From contig MCFL01000202.1 of the NCBI GenBank assembly GCA_002102555.1, forward strand, positions 1 to 42,918: DNA of 42,918 nucleotides, read 5' to 3'. The stretch comes from Catenaria anguillulae PL171. Its lineage: Eukaryota > Blastocladiomycota > Blastocladiomycetes > Blastocladiales > Catenariaceae. Each line of letters opens with the position of its first letter. Positions within the stretch are counted from its first letter, which is position 1. The notes beneath the pieces are model-generated. The model had not been told where the DNA came from. It ran no database searches and saw only the letters and a list, made by a program, of their open reading frames with translations. Below, in pieces: positions 23,499 through 34,200 of this stretch. The position numbers were made by a program, and so were the translations under genes.

Positions 23499-23537
23499 AC
23501 AATGTTGGGGGAATGGTATATAAAATACAGTGCGTGG

Positions 23538-24060
23538 TTAATCCCACAACGTCTTGCGCTTCAACTTACTCAACCGCCGCTCTTGCAACTTTTCCGCCTT
23601 TGCCTCAAGCTTGTTGGCGAACGCCAGTCCCTTTTCCTTGCGCTTCTTGAGCACCTTCTTCTTCACCTTGAGACTCTTTGGTGTTTCGTCGTCGTCGTCG
23701 TCGGCTGCTGCTGCGTCGTCTGCATTGTTAGCACCGGCTGCACTGCTCGACTTGTCGGTGGCGGCAATGAGCTCGTCCAGACTCTTCTCCACCTCCATAC
23801 CGCCGTCATTGGCGGCAGAGGACTTCGCAGGAGCCGATTTTTGTTTGGCCGCTTTGGCGGCTGCCTCCTTTTCGGCTTTTGCCTTTTCCCATGGTGTTGT
23901 TGGGCGGTAGGTGACTAATGGTGGAGGAGCGAGGTGAGGTGACGAGAATGAGCAATCAATGTATGCATGTGGGTTATGGCGCGGTCAGGTGCTTTATGGT
24001 TGCCGCTGCGGCGCATCGGGCAGATGACATACTGGCCGACTTTTGCTTTGCTTTTCCCAT
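23538..24060 (-). CDS. Small basic Lys/Ala-rich protein (unknown, perhaps nucleolar)
   Basis: Two exons: 24033-24060 (MGKAKQKSA) and 23538-23914, with a 118-nt intron (GTATGT donor, ATTAG acceptor, phase 1), give 134 aa. The product has a TYRPTTPWEKAKAEKEAAAK start, an acidic patch of five Asp, and a strongly basic C-terminal half (KSLKVKKKVLKKRKEKG and RRLSKLKRKTLWD). The layout resembles small ribosome-biogenesis proteins, but I cannot assign a family. Its stop lies only 39 bp from the convergent stop of the ESCRT-III gene. Confidence 0.65.
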
Positions 24061-24849
24061 GGTGATTTATTTTACATTGACTATTGGCATTGCTCTCGAG
24101 CTTTCGTGATTTTGCAAATGCATCTACCATGATGACGATTTCGAAGGGGCTCGCAAGGGAACGCTCCCTCCTTCATGCATTTCCGTTCAACATGGGATCA
24201 CGTGTCAAGTCTCTATGCGACCGACAGACTCTGCCACCATGATGCACTCGCTCGATTGGCCGTACCGATTTCTCAAAGACAAATGGCGTGCATACATACA
24301 TACCAGAGCGAGTGTGGTGGCGAGCGTTCGACACTTGAAAGAATGTGTGGCTGGGATAAGCTCGCCCTTGCTTGATCTCACTGACCAACGTCGTTGAGTT
24401 GCAACATTGGTATTTACCTAAGTATAATCAATTAATGGATTAGGATAGACATGGATACAGGAAGAAAAAAAGCGAGGAAGGACGACAAAATATCCCCAAA
24501 ATGTGAGAGAAAACACAAGCCAAACCAGAGCAAACAATTACATGTGCGCGGCAATTTGACATTGCCTCATCAAACGATCGAGGCGTGTGCAATGTGAGTG
24601 TCAGTTTTGCTGAATGTACCCGGCTGGCGCCTCGATCCCGAGGGCAGAGAAAACTACGGTGAGCTGGCTGTACAGGATAAGACGAAAAGAGCCGGAAGAG
24701 AATCAGCAAAAATAGTGGGGGGGGGGTCGGGTGTCGTCATGTTGGCCAGCTGATTCGTCTTTTCCGAGCACACCGTGGCGTCTCCACCTTCAGCCCACAT
24801 TCTCGGCACGAAACACCTGGGCGGAACCCATGACCACTGAGGGGACATC
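24061..24849. other. Intergenic region with a poly-G run
   Basis: About 790 bp. It holds the promoter of the small basic gene near its left end. The 24400-24720 stretch is AT-rich, with a 10-base G run at about 24717-24726 at the margin of the retroelement fossil. Short frames (24173-24397) are not convincing. Confidence 0.4.
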
Positions 24850-25700
24850 CGCTAGACTTTTCCCGTGTGCGACAAAAGGTCGTCACAGGCGCCTCTTGTG
24901 CTCGGGGCGGGAGGTGGCAACGTCATCGGCAGTCGAGAATATGGGTGCGTCCACCGAATCGAGGGGCGAGGACAACACAAAGTCGATGGGCAAGCGGAGG
25001 TCGCCGCCAAAGCGCAAGTAAAACGGGGACTCGCCCAAATCGTCATGAATGTGGGTGTTGTACGCAAAGGCAATGACCGAGATGTGCAGATCCCGATTGT
25101 GTTGCGAGTAGGTGTCGGAGTAAAGTGTCACGATCGAATTGCGCAGCGTGCGCATGAAACGCTCCACAATGCCGTTGACGTGATGGACATATGCCGGCGA
25201 GAAGGACGAGTCAAAACCAGACTGGACAAGGAATGCGTCGAAGGTGGACGACACGAACGAGGCACATTTTTGTCGACAAGCACGCGGTGGGGGAAGCCAA
25301 ACAAGTGGGCCACCGACTGGAGCGAGGCGATTGCGTGTTGAGCGGTGTTGTTGGGAACGGGGAACAACCACACGCGGCTGAATGTGTCTTGGATAGCCTG
25401 TGATCTTGCTTCGTGGTCGAAAACGGGCAAGCTGAAGTGAGTGCGGATCGTTTCAATTATGATGGCCGGGCTTGAAATCTTGTCATTTAATGCCGTCGAG
25501 TAATCTTGTGCATGAGTGGCGGTAACAACGTGGTTTCATAGTCGAGCAGAGCAACGGACGCCTTGATTCTGGGGTACGGGCCCTCCATGAACACTGCCAA
25601 GATCGGATGCAACTGTGGCATTGCGTATTGGCCAAGTGACGGGGCGTATTCGTTTCCGTCGCCAAGGAATCATGGTCAATGATGCCTTCGGTCAATGGCA
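24850..25700 (-). mobile_element. Broken Ty3/Gypsy-type LTR retrotransposon fossil (integrase part)
   Basis: The minus strand carries a recognisable integrase core of the Ty3/Gypsy kind (FSPAYVHHVNGIVERFMRTL, AFAYNTHIHDDLGESPFYLR, RLPIDFV). The element is broken by several changes and only the pol 3' part is recognisable. No long terminal repeats were found. The basic Pro/Lys/Ser-rich reading frame on the same strand at about 25900-26200 (MPPKREPASKAATDG) might be the start of its first protein, with the middle missing. Looks old rather than recent. Confidence 0.6.
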
Positions 25701-26570
25701 GAAAGTGAGCAAGGCCGATGCAAACGGCGTGGCGGATAAGAACATAGCAGATCGATCGGGTGTCCGGTAACGAGCGTGCAGCATGTGTCGCTCTTGAGAC
25801 GTGGCGAGCATGAAACGGGGACTTGGAGGGACGGCTGGGAACGCCTGTGATGCGAATGGGCGGATTGTCGATACTACTTCAAGACCGACAATGGCTTCCT
25901 TGCCGACGATTTCATGATCCTTCCCGATCTCCTTGGGGGACAGGCGGGGTCGGCTGGGAGCGTGTGCCAGCGGCATTCCTCGGCGTTTTGAGTTGGGGAG
26001 TGGCCGCCTTGACAGGATCAGGCTGTGGGAGGGACTTGGGGGTTTCTTTCATGGCATTTGATTTGGCCGCGAACGACTTGCTCGAGGTCGACTTGTGGGC
26101 CTTCTTGGACGGAGTTGGGTTGCTGCAGTCGTCGCCGCCATCCCCAGACGGACCGTCGGTGGCCGCTTTAGAAGCCGGTTCTCTCTTCGGAGGCATTATG
26201 GTGGCTATTTTGATTGTGGGTACAATGAATGAGGGCGGATTGGATTTGCATGAGGTTGGTGTGCGGCTGCAGTCGTTACAAGTATTAATAACGGATTCTT
26301 GAAGGATTACCTCTTTGTCGCGATCGTATGGAGTATTTTCGTGGACAAAAGGAATAACAAGGGTGCATGCGTCAATTAATATGGGCTCATAATGCCTTAA
26401 GCATATAGGATCTGACAGTGCGAACAAATATGCGAGCTCCGGTCGATCCCGAGTCATGCACTTGCACAGACAGGAACAGGCAACATGCGAGACGCCGGTC
26501 TCTCTTTCTCATTGAAAATTGCTCTATACACACAATGAATGTACAATAAACACTCGAAGCACTCGACCAA
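25701..26570. other. Retroelement flank, possible 5' part of the fossil
   Basis: It contains the minus-strand Lys/Pro/Ser-rich frame mentioned with the integrase fossil (about 25912-26200) and AT-rich DNA to its right (26280-26570). I cannot tell whether this is element or host DNA. No other gene is seen. Confidence 0.3.
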
Positions 26571-26576
26571 TATCCG

Positions 26577-27445
26577 ATGGAACGGGCAGAGAGAGCCTTG
26601 GAGCAGCGAGGCGACCCGGCCTTCCTGGTCTCTGAGGAGCTCGACTCAGTCTTCGCCATAGTCTCGGCCTGCAGCGGCCAGATCCAAGACGAGTGGACGT
26701 CCTCGACGATGCATGTACCACCGCCAGTCCGGCAAGTCGCTTCACTCAACTCATACTTACCGGCGGCCGCGCCAAGGTGGATGTGTCGATCCGAGCCGTC
26801 TTGAACTTGCGGAACACGCTCAACTTACCTTTTGCCGACATTGCTCGTCAACTCGACATTCACCCTGGCCCACTCTCTCGTCGAATCAACGTATGCATCG
26901 TCCGGGAGCTTGTCGAGTACTCAACGATAACCGACGACGACCTGGATACGCTTGTCTCGGCGTACGCCCGGCGTCATCCGCAAGCTGGCTGGCGGCTGGC
27001 TTGGGGGTATGTACACTACAAGCTTCGGCGTCCGATTCAGCATTTTCGAGTGCAAGAGTTCCTCAAGCGTGTGAATCCGGTGGCCGGGCTCAAACGATGG
27101 AAAGCCAAGATTACCCGCCGCAAGTACAAGGTCAAAGGGCCCATGTCATTGTGGCACAATGATGGCTGGCACAAGCTCATCAGGTGCGCTGTTAATTCGT
27201 CGTTTACAACCATGTCGGCCCCGAATGACTCGATCTTGCAGGTGGAAGCTTGTTCTGCATGGCTTTATTGATGGCTGCAGCCACCTCATCGTTGGGCTTC
27301 GAGCGCACGCCGACAACACCCATTCCGTTCTCGCCTTATTTGAGAATTCTGTCAAGCGATACGGAGTCCCGTGACCGCGGCACCGAAAACACACTTGTCC
27401 GTGCCGAAATGATCCGTTGTCGCGGTGCTGGGAAGCGCTCTTGAG
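26577..27445 (+). mobile_element. Truncated integrase-fold (rve-type) transposase gene
   Basis: The frame starts near MERAERALEQRGDPAFLVSE. It continues into a helix-turn-helix (LPFADIARQLDIHPGPLSRR), a helical middle (YSTITDDDLDTLVSAYARRH, GWRLAWGYVHYKLRR) and the start of an integrase core with the family's LWHNDGWHKLIR block. The core continues, after a probable short intron, as KLVLHGFIDGCSHLIVGL and ALFENSVKRYGVP. This layout matches an integrase-core family common in fungal and animal genomes, often as repeated copies. The similarity ends at about 27440, well short of a full catalytic domain, so the copy looks truncated and dead. Confidence 0.65.
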
Positions 27446-27599
27446 TGGCGGAACTCGACGAGCTCGTGCAGAAGCTGACACCGCGTCGATTCGCCCCACG
27501 CCGGGCTCATCCCATGCTGCTTGCAACACTCCTGCCCATCCCAATACCACGTCGCTGCTCGCTTGCCAGTCCCGATTGGGAATCTCTACTTGCTGTTGC

Positions 27600-28310
27600 A
27601 CTTGGTCTTTCGCTCGTGCTGATTGCAGGCTGCTCGCACATCCCTGGCGCACTGTTTCGCCCACCCCCTCAACCTTTGCCTCGCTCCGGACTTGGGCCGT
27701 GCCGCTTGCGCCATTTTGGCAGATCACATTGGTCAGCGAGCAATGCCGTGTCGCACATCGGTCGGCGCGCACTGCGGTGTTCGCTCTTCTTGCTATTTCG
27801 CTCACTTTTGCGGGATGTCTGCTAAACGGCTTGCAGTGCTGCTTGCACCAATGCGGTTTGATCAGATGCACACCCACTCATCTCGCTCTTTCCTCCGTCC
27901 ATGCTGGCTGCTCGTGCCCGTCCCAATACTAGGCCGTCCCTGCTCCAAGGACCTCAGCATGTCTTTCAACTCTTGATTTCGCTCTTTCGCACTTGGACCT
28001 GGCTCCAACGTGACAGTGCTGCTTGAACCACTTGGACGGATAAACATGGTCAGTCACCAATGCTGCATCGCTCATCTTGCGATTTTGCTGAATCTTTGCG
28101 CATTTTCACCTGTGCTACTGGCCTCGCTGCTTGTGCGACTTTGACTCGCCAATTGCTGTACTGCTTGCCGTGCTTGCTCCTCGTTTGCACACCACATCGG
28201 TCAGCGAGTGGAGTAGAAGCTGCGGGTGTCGCTCATCTTGCTATTTCGCTCACTTGTCGTGGGCCAGGGATGAAGCTGTGCTGCTTGCACCACTTTTGGC
28301 GTTTCCTCCA
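27600..28310. repeat. Degenerate tandem-repeat array
   Basis: At least four diverged units share the same motifs in the same order. GTGCTGCTTGCACCA-like words start at about 27699, 27836, 28016 and 28278. Words close to CATCGGTCAGCGAG occur near 27726, 27755, 28045 and 28193. A CTCATCTTGCTATTTCGCTC-like word is at 27784, 28071 and 28231. Unit length varies from about 140 to 260 bp. No protein explains it. The array directly follows the truncated transposase, so it may be its degenerated terminal region or an old satellite. Confidence 0.55.
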
Positions 28311-28565
28311 CGTTCACAGACTCTGAACCGTGTTGCAGCTTGGCGCCGAAGTGGAGAGAGACTGCTGATGGACTTGATCCTGTCGCTGACAGCCGGGGTT
28401 GCCCCGTAGCAACCCAACGAGCACATGAGAGTGTGCGTGGCGGTTCTTGGAATCATCTCCCTCAATGCCACTTGCTATGCCTTGACTCACGAATAGCGGA
28501 AGTTGCCGGGTTGGGCAATGTATGCTGGTGATGCACGTCCATTTGCAACTGGGCCAGGTTACGCC

Positions 28566-28637
28566 GGGCATATGGGGGCTTATGCCGTGCATATGGCGGC
28601 TTATGCCGGCTTATGGGGTGCATATGTCCCACATATG
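28566..28637. repeat. Short repeat of GCATATG and GCTTATGCC words
   Basis: A compact run in which GCATATG (an NdeI-type palindrome) and GGCTTATGCC alternate: three to four copies of each in about 70 bp, with a repeating step near 20 bp. It ends in CATATGTCCCACATATGTG, itself palindromic. No coding sense. Confidence 0.6.
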
Positions 28638-29383
28638 TGACCGATATTGCTTTTGTCCAGAAAAAGACGCCATACGATCGCCTTACCCTTACTCTTTTGT
28701 TTGGACGCTTGTTCTTCAGTGGGTGACGCGACCGAACGACATTACAACATTATTTACTCTACACCAGGAACGAGTAGCGCTGATTTCCCCGAAGAGAAGG
28801 ATAGTGCATGCAAGGGGGTGCAGCTGCAGAATAAGGTGTGTATGGATCTTCCAGCCTCCTGGTGATATTCCTGGCTTAGCATTTCTGTCCAAGCGCCAGG
28901 CGGAGACGGACGGTGAAGTGCTCTCTAAGCTTCAAATGGGAGGTGGGGGGGGGTCTCAAAACAACGAATCGTGACCCGACCGCCGCTTCCATTTCACATT
29001 GGCATGCATACGTATAGTCAAACAAAAGCACAGACGACGGAAACTGTAAAAGAGAGGGAAGGTAAACCAAAGTGGGCACGAGTAACAAGAGACACGGTGA
29101 ATTGGGGGGGGGGTCAGGCATTGGCCTGAACGAAAAAAAAACAAGAATCAAGGGGGGTTGAACAGACAGGAATGGAAAACAAAACAACATGAAGGGCGAA
29201 GCGAAAAGAGTTGAGCCCCAGCGAGCGACGTGGGAGCAAGGACAAGGACAACATCACATGGGCATCATCTTCAAGTACATGAATATGACGAGTGAGGGAG
29301 ATGAGTCCATTGTGTACAATGGCGAAAGAGGGAGGGGTCAAATTGCAAACAGAGTGCATGAAAGGATGAGCAGCAGATGGCGC
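28638..29383. other. Intergenic region downstream of YPT1 with two poly-G runs
   Basis: About 750 bp holding the YPT1 3' UTR on its right side. G runs of 9 and 10 bases lie at about 28943-28951 and 29104-29113. Frames here are short and unconvincing. Confidence 0.45.
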
Positions 29384-30872
29384 TTAGCAGCAGCCACCGC
29401 CGGATTGCTGTTGCACGGTTTGTCCAGGCTTGATGTTGACGGTTTGCTTGTTATTTTGCTGGTTGTTTGCTTGGTTACCCATACTACACTCGACAAATGA
29501 TGGTCAAGTGAGTAGCATACCCAAAAAAAAACTGTGTGCAAAACAAAGGTTTGACGTACCGATCCTTGATCTGCTTTGCCATGGTCACGAATGCCTGCTC
29601 AACGTTTGTTGCCGACTTTGCCGAAGTCTCGAGGAAGGTGAGCTTGAGCCCGTCGGCAAACTCTTTAGCCTCGTTGTAATCCACAACCTTCTTGCCAACG
29701 AGATCCGACTTGTTGCCCACGAGCAACTTGTTGACACCGTCCACGGCATACCGGTCGATTTCGGCCAGCCAGTTCTTGACGCTGCCAAATGTATCGCGGT
29801 CCGTCACGTCATACACGACAATGATTCCGTGGGCGCCGCGGTAGTAGGTCGAGGTGATGGTACGGAAACGTTCTTGGCCGGCTGGGGAACGAAACGGGAT
29901 TCATTTGCGTGAGCCTCATATCTTTGGCAGGTCGCTTGAACATTGGATAAGGTAAGCGTACCAGTGTCCCACTATTGCAGCAGGTGGCGGAAGAGCGACA
30001 TAGGTGAGTGGTCAGGCGATGGAAAAGAAAGGCGACGAGGCAGCATACGATTTGGAGCTTGACGGTCTTGCCCTCGAGTTCGATGGTGCGGATTTTCTAT
30101 GGCAGAGCAAAGAATCGAACAAGGTGAGATGATGTAATGTCAACCAAGATGTAGCAGTAAAGTATGCACATACAAAGTCGACGCCGATGGTTGAGATGTA
30201 CGACTCGGTGTAGGTGTCATCCTGGATGGGAAAAGGCACAGCAAGCAAATCGTTGTGAGTGACCCATGGTCAGAGGGATGCAAGCGAGCAAGAAGTCCAT
30301 ACAGCAAAACGCAGAAGCAAGCAAGACTTGCCGACGCCAGAGTCTCCGATAAGAAGGAGCTTGAAGAGGTAGTCGCTAAACGAGTGATGAGAATGGAAGT
30401 AGAGAAAGTGTCAGGTTGTTCGGTTCCATCGTCGTGTCAGCATTTGCGGACGCGGGCATGGAAAGGTGGCTTGTGGCGCGCAGGGAGTCGGCCTGGGTGG
30501 GCACGCGTTTCGATGCTCGTGCTCCGTAGAGGAAGCGTCGTAGTCGTATGTCGGTGCTCATCCAGGGATGTTGGTCTTGAGAGAGCTGCAGCCAATGCAG
30601 AGACAAGAGTCGAGTCAAGTCGAGCCGAGTCCTGATTTACCCGGTTGGCAGGTTGTCTTGGCGTGACAATTTGGGAGGATGTGGATGTTAACCTGATCCA
30701 CCGATCGGGAGCAGATTGCTGATGCAACTTGGTGGCGGGCGGGCCCGAGCATGTATTGGCATCGATCAGTGTGGCGGCCGCTGGTGTGTTGCACCAATGA
30801 ATGGGGCGTCGGGCGTTTTCATGGCATGAAGGGAGGGTTGGTAGGGCGGCATACGCACTATTCGGGGTTCAT
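29384..30872 (-). CDS. YPT1: Rab1/Ypt1 small GTPase
   Basis: Seven exons: 30859-30872 (14 nt), 30303-30375, 30174-30221, 30049-30096, 29962-29971 (10-nt microexon), 29560-29881 and 29384-29483. All phases agree, giving 204 aa (Rab1 is about 205). The start [20 protein letters not shown] is assembled across the first 483-nt intron. The P-loop is GDSGVGKS (15-22), the effector loop [13 protein letters not shown], the switch II WDTAGQE has Gln67, and NKSDL and ETSAK are the base-binding loops. The C-terminal GGGCC is the double-geranylgeranylation signal. Ypt1 controls ER-to-Golgi transport and early autophagy. The 10-nt exon codes Trp-Asp-Thr and the first base of Ala in the WDTAGQE motif, which makes its reality certain. 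Confidence 0.97.
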
Positions 30873-31253
30873 GGCGATGAGTTGAAGGGCGGAGCGGGTC
30901 GGGATGGGCGATTGACAACGTGTGCGTAGAGTGGGACGAGGGCCAACGGATTGCTCTCAGTGTCGATAACGGGACCGATACGTGATACTTGACCAGTACT
31001 ACATATGACGGCGGCGCGGCGGTTTTGGTTGGTTGGCGTCCACAAGAGAAGAAAGAATGACGTCGATTCCTTCTCTTGCGATCCGATCGAAGACACGTAA
31101 CGGATTCTGCTTCTGCAAAGATTCCAGGTGCCTCCACCTTCGCGTTGGGCCACACTGGACCAGCTGTAGACCTTCGCATGAATGAAAACAGGGCAGGCAG
31201 AGACACATCTACATCTTTATTGGTATACAAATCACTTCTGATGGTCCACATTT
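30873..31253. promoter_or_regulatory. Region upstream of YPT1
   Basis: About 380 bp between the YPT1 start and the stop of the next minus-strand gene. It should hold the YPT1 promoter and the other gene's 3' UTR. No motif stands out beyond a purine-rich run near 31040-31075. Confidence 0.4.
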
Positions 31254-34200
31254 CTATAGCACCCCGACCTGCCTCAGCATCTCCTGCAACTTGGTCTTGG
31301 GATCCGACCCACTCCACCCTGCCACATGCACCAACGGCACATGCGGCAAATACTCACGAACGATCCGGACCAGGAGTGTCTCTTGCTCTTGCGACGACAG
31401 CGGCAGCTGCGCAGTGGTCGACATGCTCAGGCTCGCGGGCGACGATGGCGATTTGCTGCCCGAGAATGCAGATGCCGATGGAATGAAAAGACTCGGCGCC
31501 GCGTGTATCATGGCGCCGAGACACGCGGCGTAAGTTGCGGTGTTTGGCGAGCCCAGAATGCGGTTGATGGCGGCACGGAGTTTTTCGACGGGCATTTCGA
31601 CGTTGGCCTCTGGATGGTGGGAAGCAAGCAAGAAAGGATGAGCATTTGGAAATGAGAGCGTGCGCGAAGTACATAGGAGATGTGCGTGCACACAGTAGTA
31701 CCAGCCAATGATTCGGGCAGATACAAGACAGTGAAAAACGACAAGAGATCCGCCTCCTTGCCCAGCGCCTGAATGTCCATATGGCTCGCCATTGGCGCGA
31801 TACTGAGCACGGGCGACATGGCCTCGATCCGATTCCAAAACATGGGTGCAAATCCAGGCGCGCACACCAAACACGAGCGCACAGTGCGCGACGCCGGCAT
31901 GCGGCATTCCGGCTTGATGCCCGTTGTCAAGATCGATTCCAGCAATGCTGACAGCATCTGCTGGTTGGTATTGTCCTTGTACGACGCATTGACGGTGGCT
32001 TGGATCCGTTGCGTGGCATCGGCCATGGAAATGGTGCGCTTGGATGCGCTGAGAAGGATGGCATCAAACCTGTCGACAGCATGCTGGTGGTTGAATGCGC
32101 TCGCAACCGAGGCTGTGCTGGTTGCAGGAGTTGGCGGAGGCGATGCAAACATGGGTGGCGCGTCCATCATGCTCGGCAATGGCAGAGTGGCCAACGATGC
32201 GGCAGGCGGCAATGCATAGGCAGATGGAATTGGGTCCTCCTCGGGCGACATGTCCCACCACGGCCGCTCTCCGTCTTCAGCCAACAAGTTCACCTCCGTC
32301 TCGACAGGGACGGATTGAGGCGCTGCTGCAACAGTTGAAGCGGGCGCCACGCCAACAGCTGTTGAATCGGCAACGGTAGTACTGAGCCGGGACCCAGCGG
32401 GTGTTGCCTCGGGGGCAGGTGTGGCCGATTCGGAACGAAACGAAAAGAACGCTGGCTTCGAAGCCAAAGCGGCGGATGACGATGCAAATGCCGCAGGAGC
32501 AGGTTCGACAACGGGCTTGGATGGCGGCGACAGTGCGAGATTAATGGCTGCAATGCCCGACGGATATGACGGGTGCACCCGAATAAATCGAATCAACGCT
32601 TGGCTCTGCGAGTGCCTTCCCAGTCGGTCCACCAGAGCATGGTACCGGTCGTTGTCAAACTGGTTCATGACGGCACCTGCCTGAGCATCACCGAGAATGT
32701 GTTGGACGAGCTCGGTTGCAAATGGGGTCGCAGTCGACAAGGATGGGAACGCATTCTCGATTGCGCAAAACAGAGGTGTGACAAAAAGATGATTGTTGTC
32801 ACCTATGGAAACCACACAGGTACGAAGTCAGGCACGGTGGTGACACGCTATCGGGATGAGAGGAATACGTACCCGCCCAAGACAGGGTCGTGCACAAACT
32901 GACCCATAATTTGATCCAAATCAGATTGTGCCTTGGTTCGCCCGAGACACCACTGGTCGTAAATGCAGACAGGAGCGACGAGTTGTGCTCCATGACGATG
33001 CGCAGAAACGCCGAGCGATATGCGTCCACGGCCAGGAGCGAAATCAATGCTTGCACGACAAATGGGAACCGCGACGATTCAAAGAAGCCCGGTTGGCTGA
33101 AGACACGTTTCTGCAAGAGTCATTGCAAGGTGTTATTTGAATCTTAGGCCGCAAATACTTGGAGGATCAAGTAAGTAAAACGTACGTGCAACGAGCGCAA
33201 AAGCAAGCCCATGGCCATAACCGCGACCGCCTTTCCCTTGTCCAGCTGCTCGGCCGTGACTACTGTGGCTTCGGCCGCCGACCCATCTTTCCCAGAACCC
33301 TGTTGTCCGCCATCTTGACTCGTCCGCCGACCCCACCGACGCGCCAACGTCAACGTCTCCTTCGTTTCCCTCACCGCGCGCCGTATGCCCGCCACCGTCT
33401 CGCGCATCCCGACCCAGCAATCATTCACCAGCCCAACAATATCCAACTCTTTTACCAGGGCGATTGGCGATACCCCCGGCGGATCCACGCATTCGACCGC
33501 GTCATGGTGCATCTTGAGAACGGCGGTGTCGCACACGAGCGTTGCACCATTGGCCTTGAGGTATTCTGTAGGCCAAGCGGACCGCGCCGGGTTGTAAAGC
33601 GGCCATTCAATGGTCGGCTTGGTTGCAAGTTGTTCGGCAATGCCTTCCCAGGGGAGCGATTGCGCGAGGTGGTAGTTGTGTACTTCGGTTTCTGGCGGGA
33701 TCAGGTTACGGGTGCGTGCGCGATCGAGGACAGTGGAAAAGAAGGCCGGCGTGTGGAAATGCAAGACGGCGCCGGAGAGGTCAAGCACGAGCGGCAGAGC
33801 TTGCTGCAGAATGGAAGGCGGAAGCGTGGTCGATGGCGACGGGTCAATGAGGACGGCTTGAAGCCAGCATGCAATCGGCGACAGAAAGAGAGGTTTGGCA
33901 ATGTCTGATACATAATCGCCTTATGGTGAGTGAGGAAACAAAGCCGTTTGTGGTCCAATCATTGAATAAGGTATACCTTGCATCCGGTATGCGCTCGACA
34001 TCAGTGCCCACAATGCCATGAGCACACTATCCTTGACTGTCCAACTTTCGTCCACCGTCATTGACCGCTCCTCCTCGGTTGGCATAATCACGTTCCACAC
34101 GGCGGGCAACCTCCTCACGCACTCGACATACACAGCCAGACTCAACTCGCCCTGCGCGTACTCGTTTCTTTGTCGCACCAAATCATACGCCAGCGATGCG

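Noticed and set aside
23514-23530. TATATAAAATA as a promoter TATA box
   Set aside because: It lies between two convergent stop codons, so it is more likely part of 3' end signals.
27146-27877. 243-codon minus-strand open frame
   Set aside because: It lies antisense to the transposase remnant and runs into the repeat array; repeats and antisense bias explain its length.
32873-33000. Alternative frame in the large unknown gene that reads KAQSDLDQIMGQF
   Set aside because: It looks protein-like, but the other frame connects exon to exon in phase using a GTACGT donor and a 70-nt intron, with no frameshift needed.
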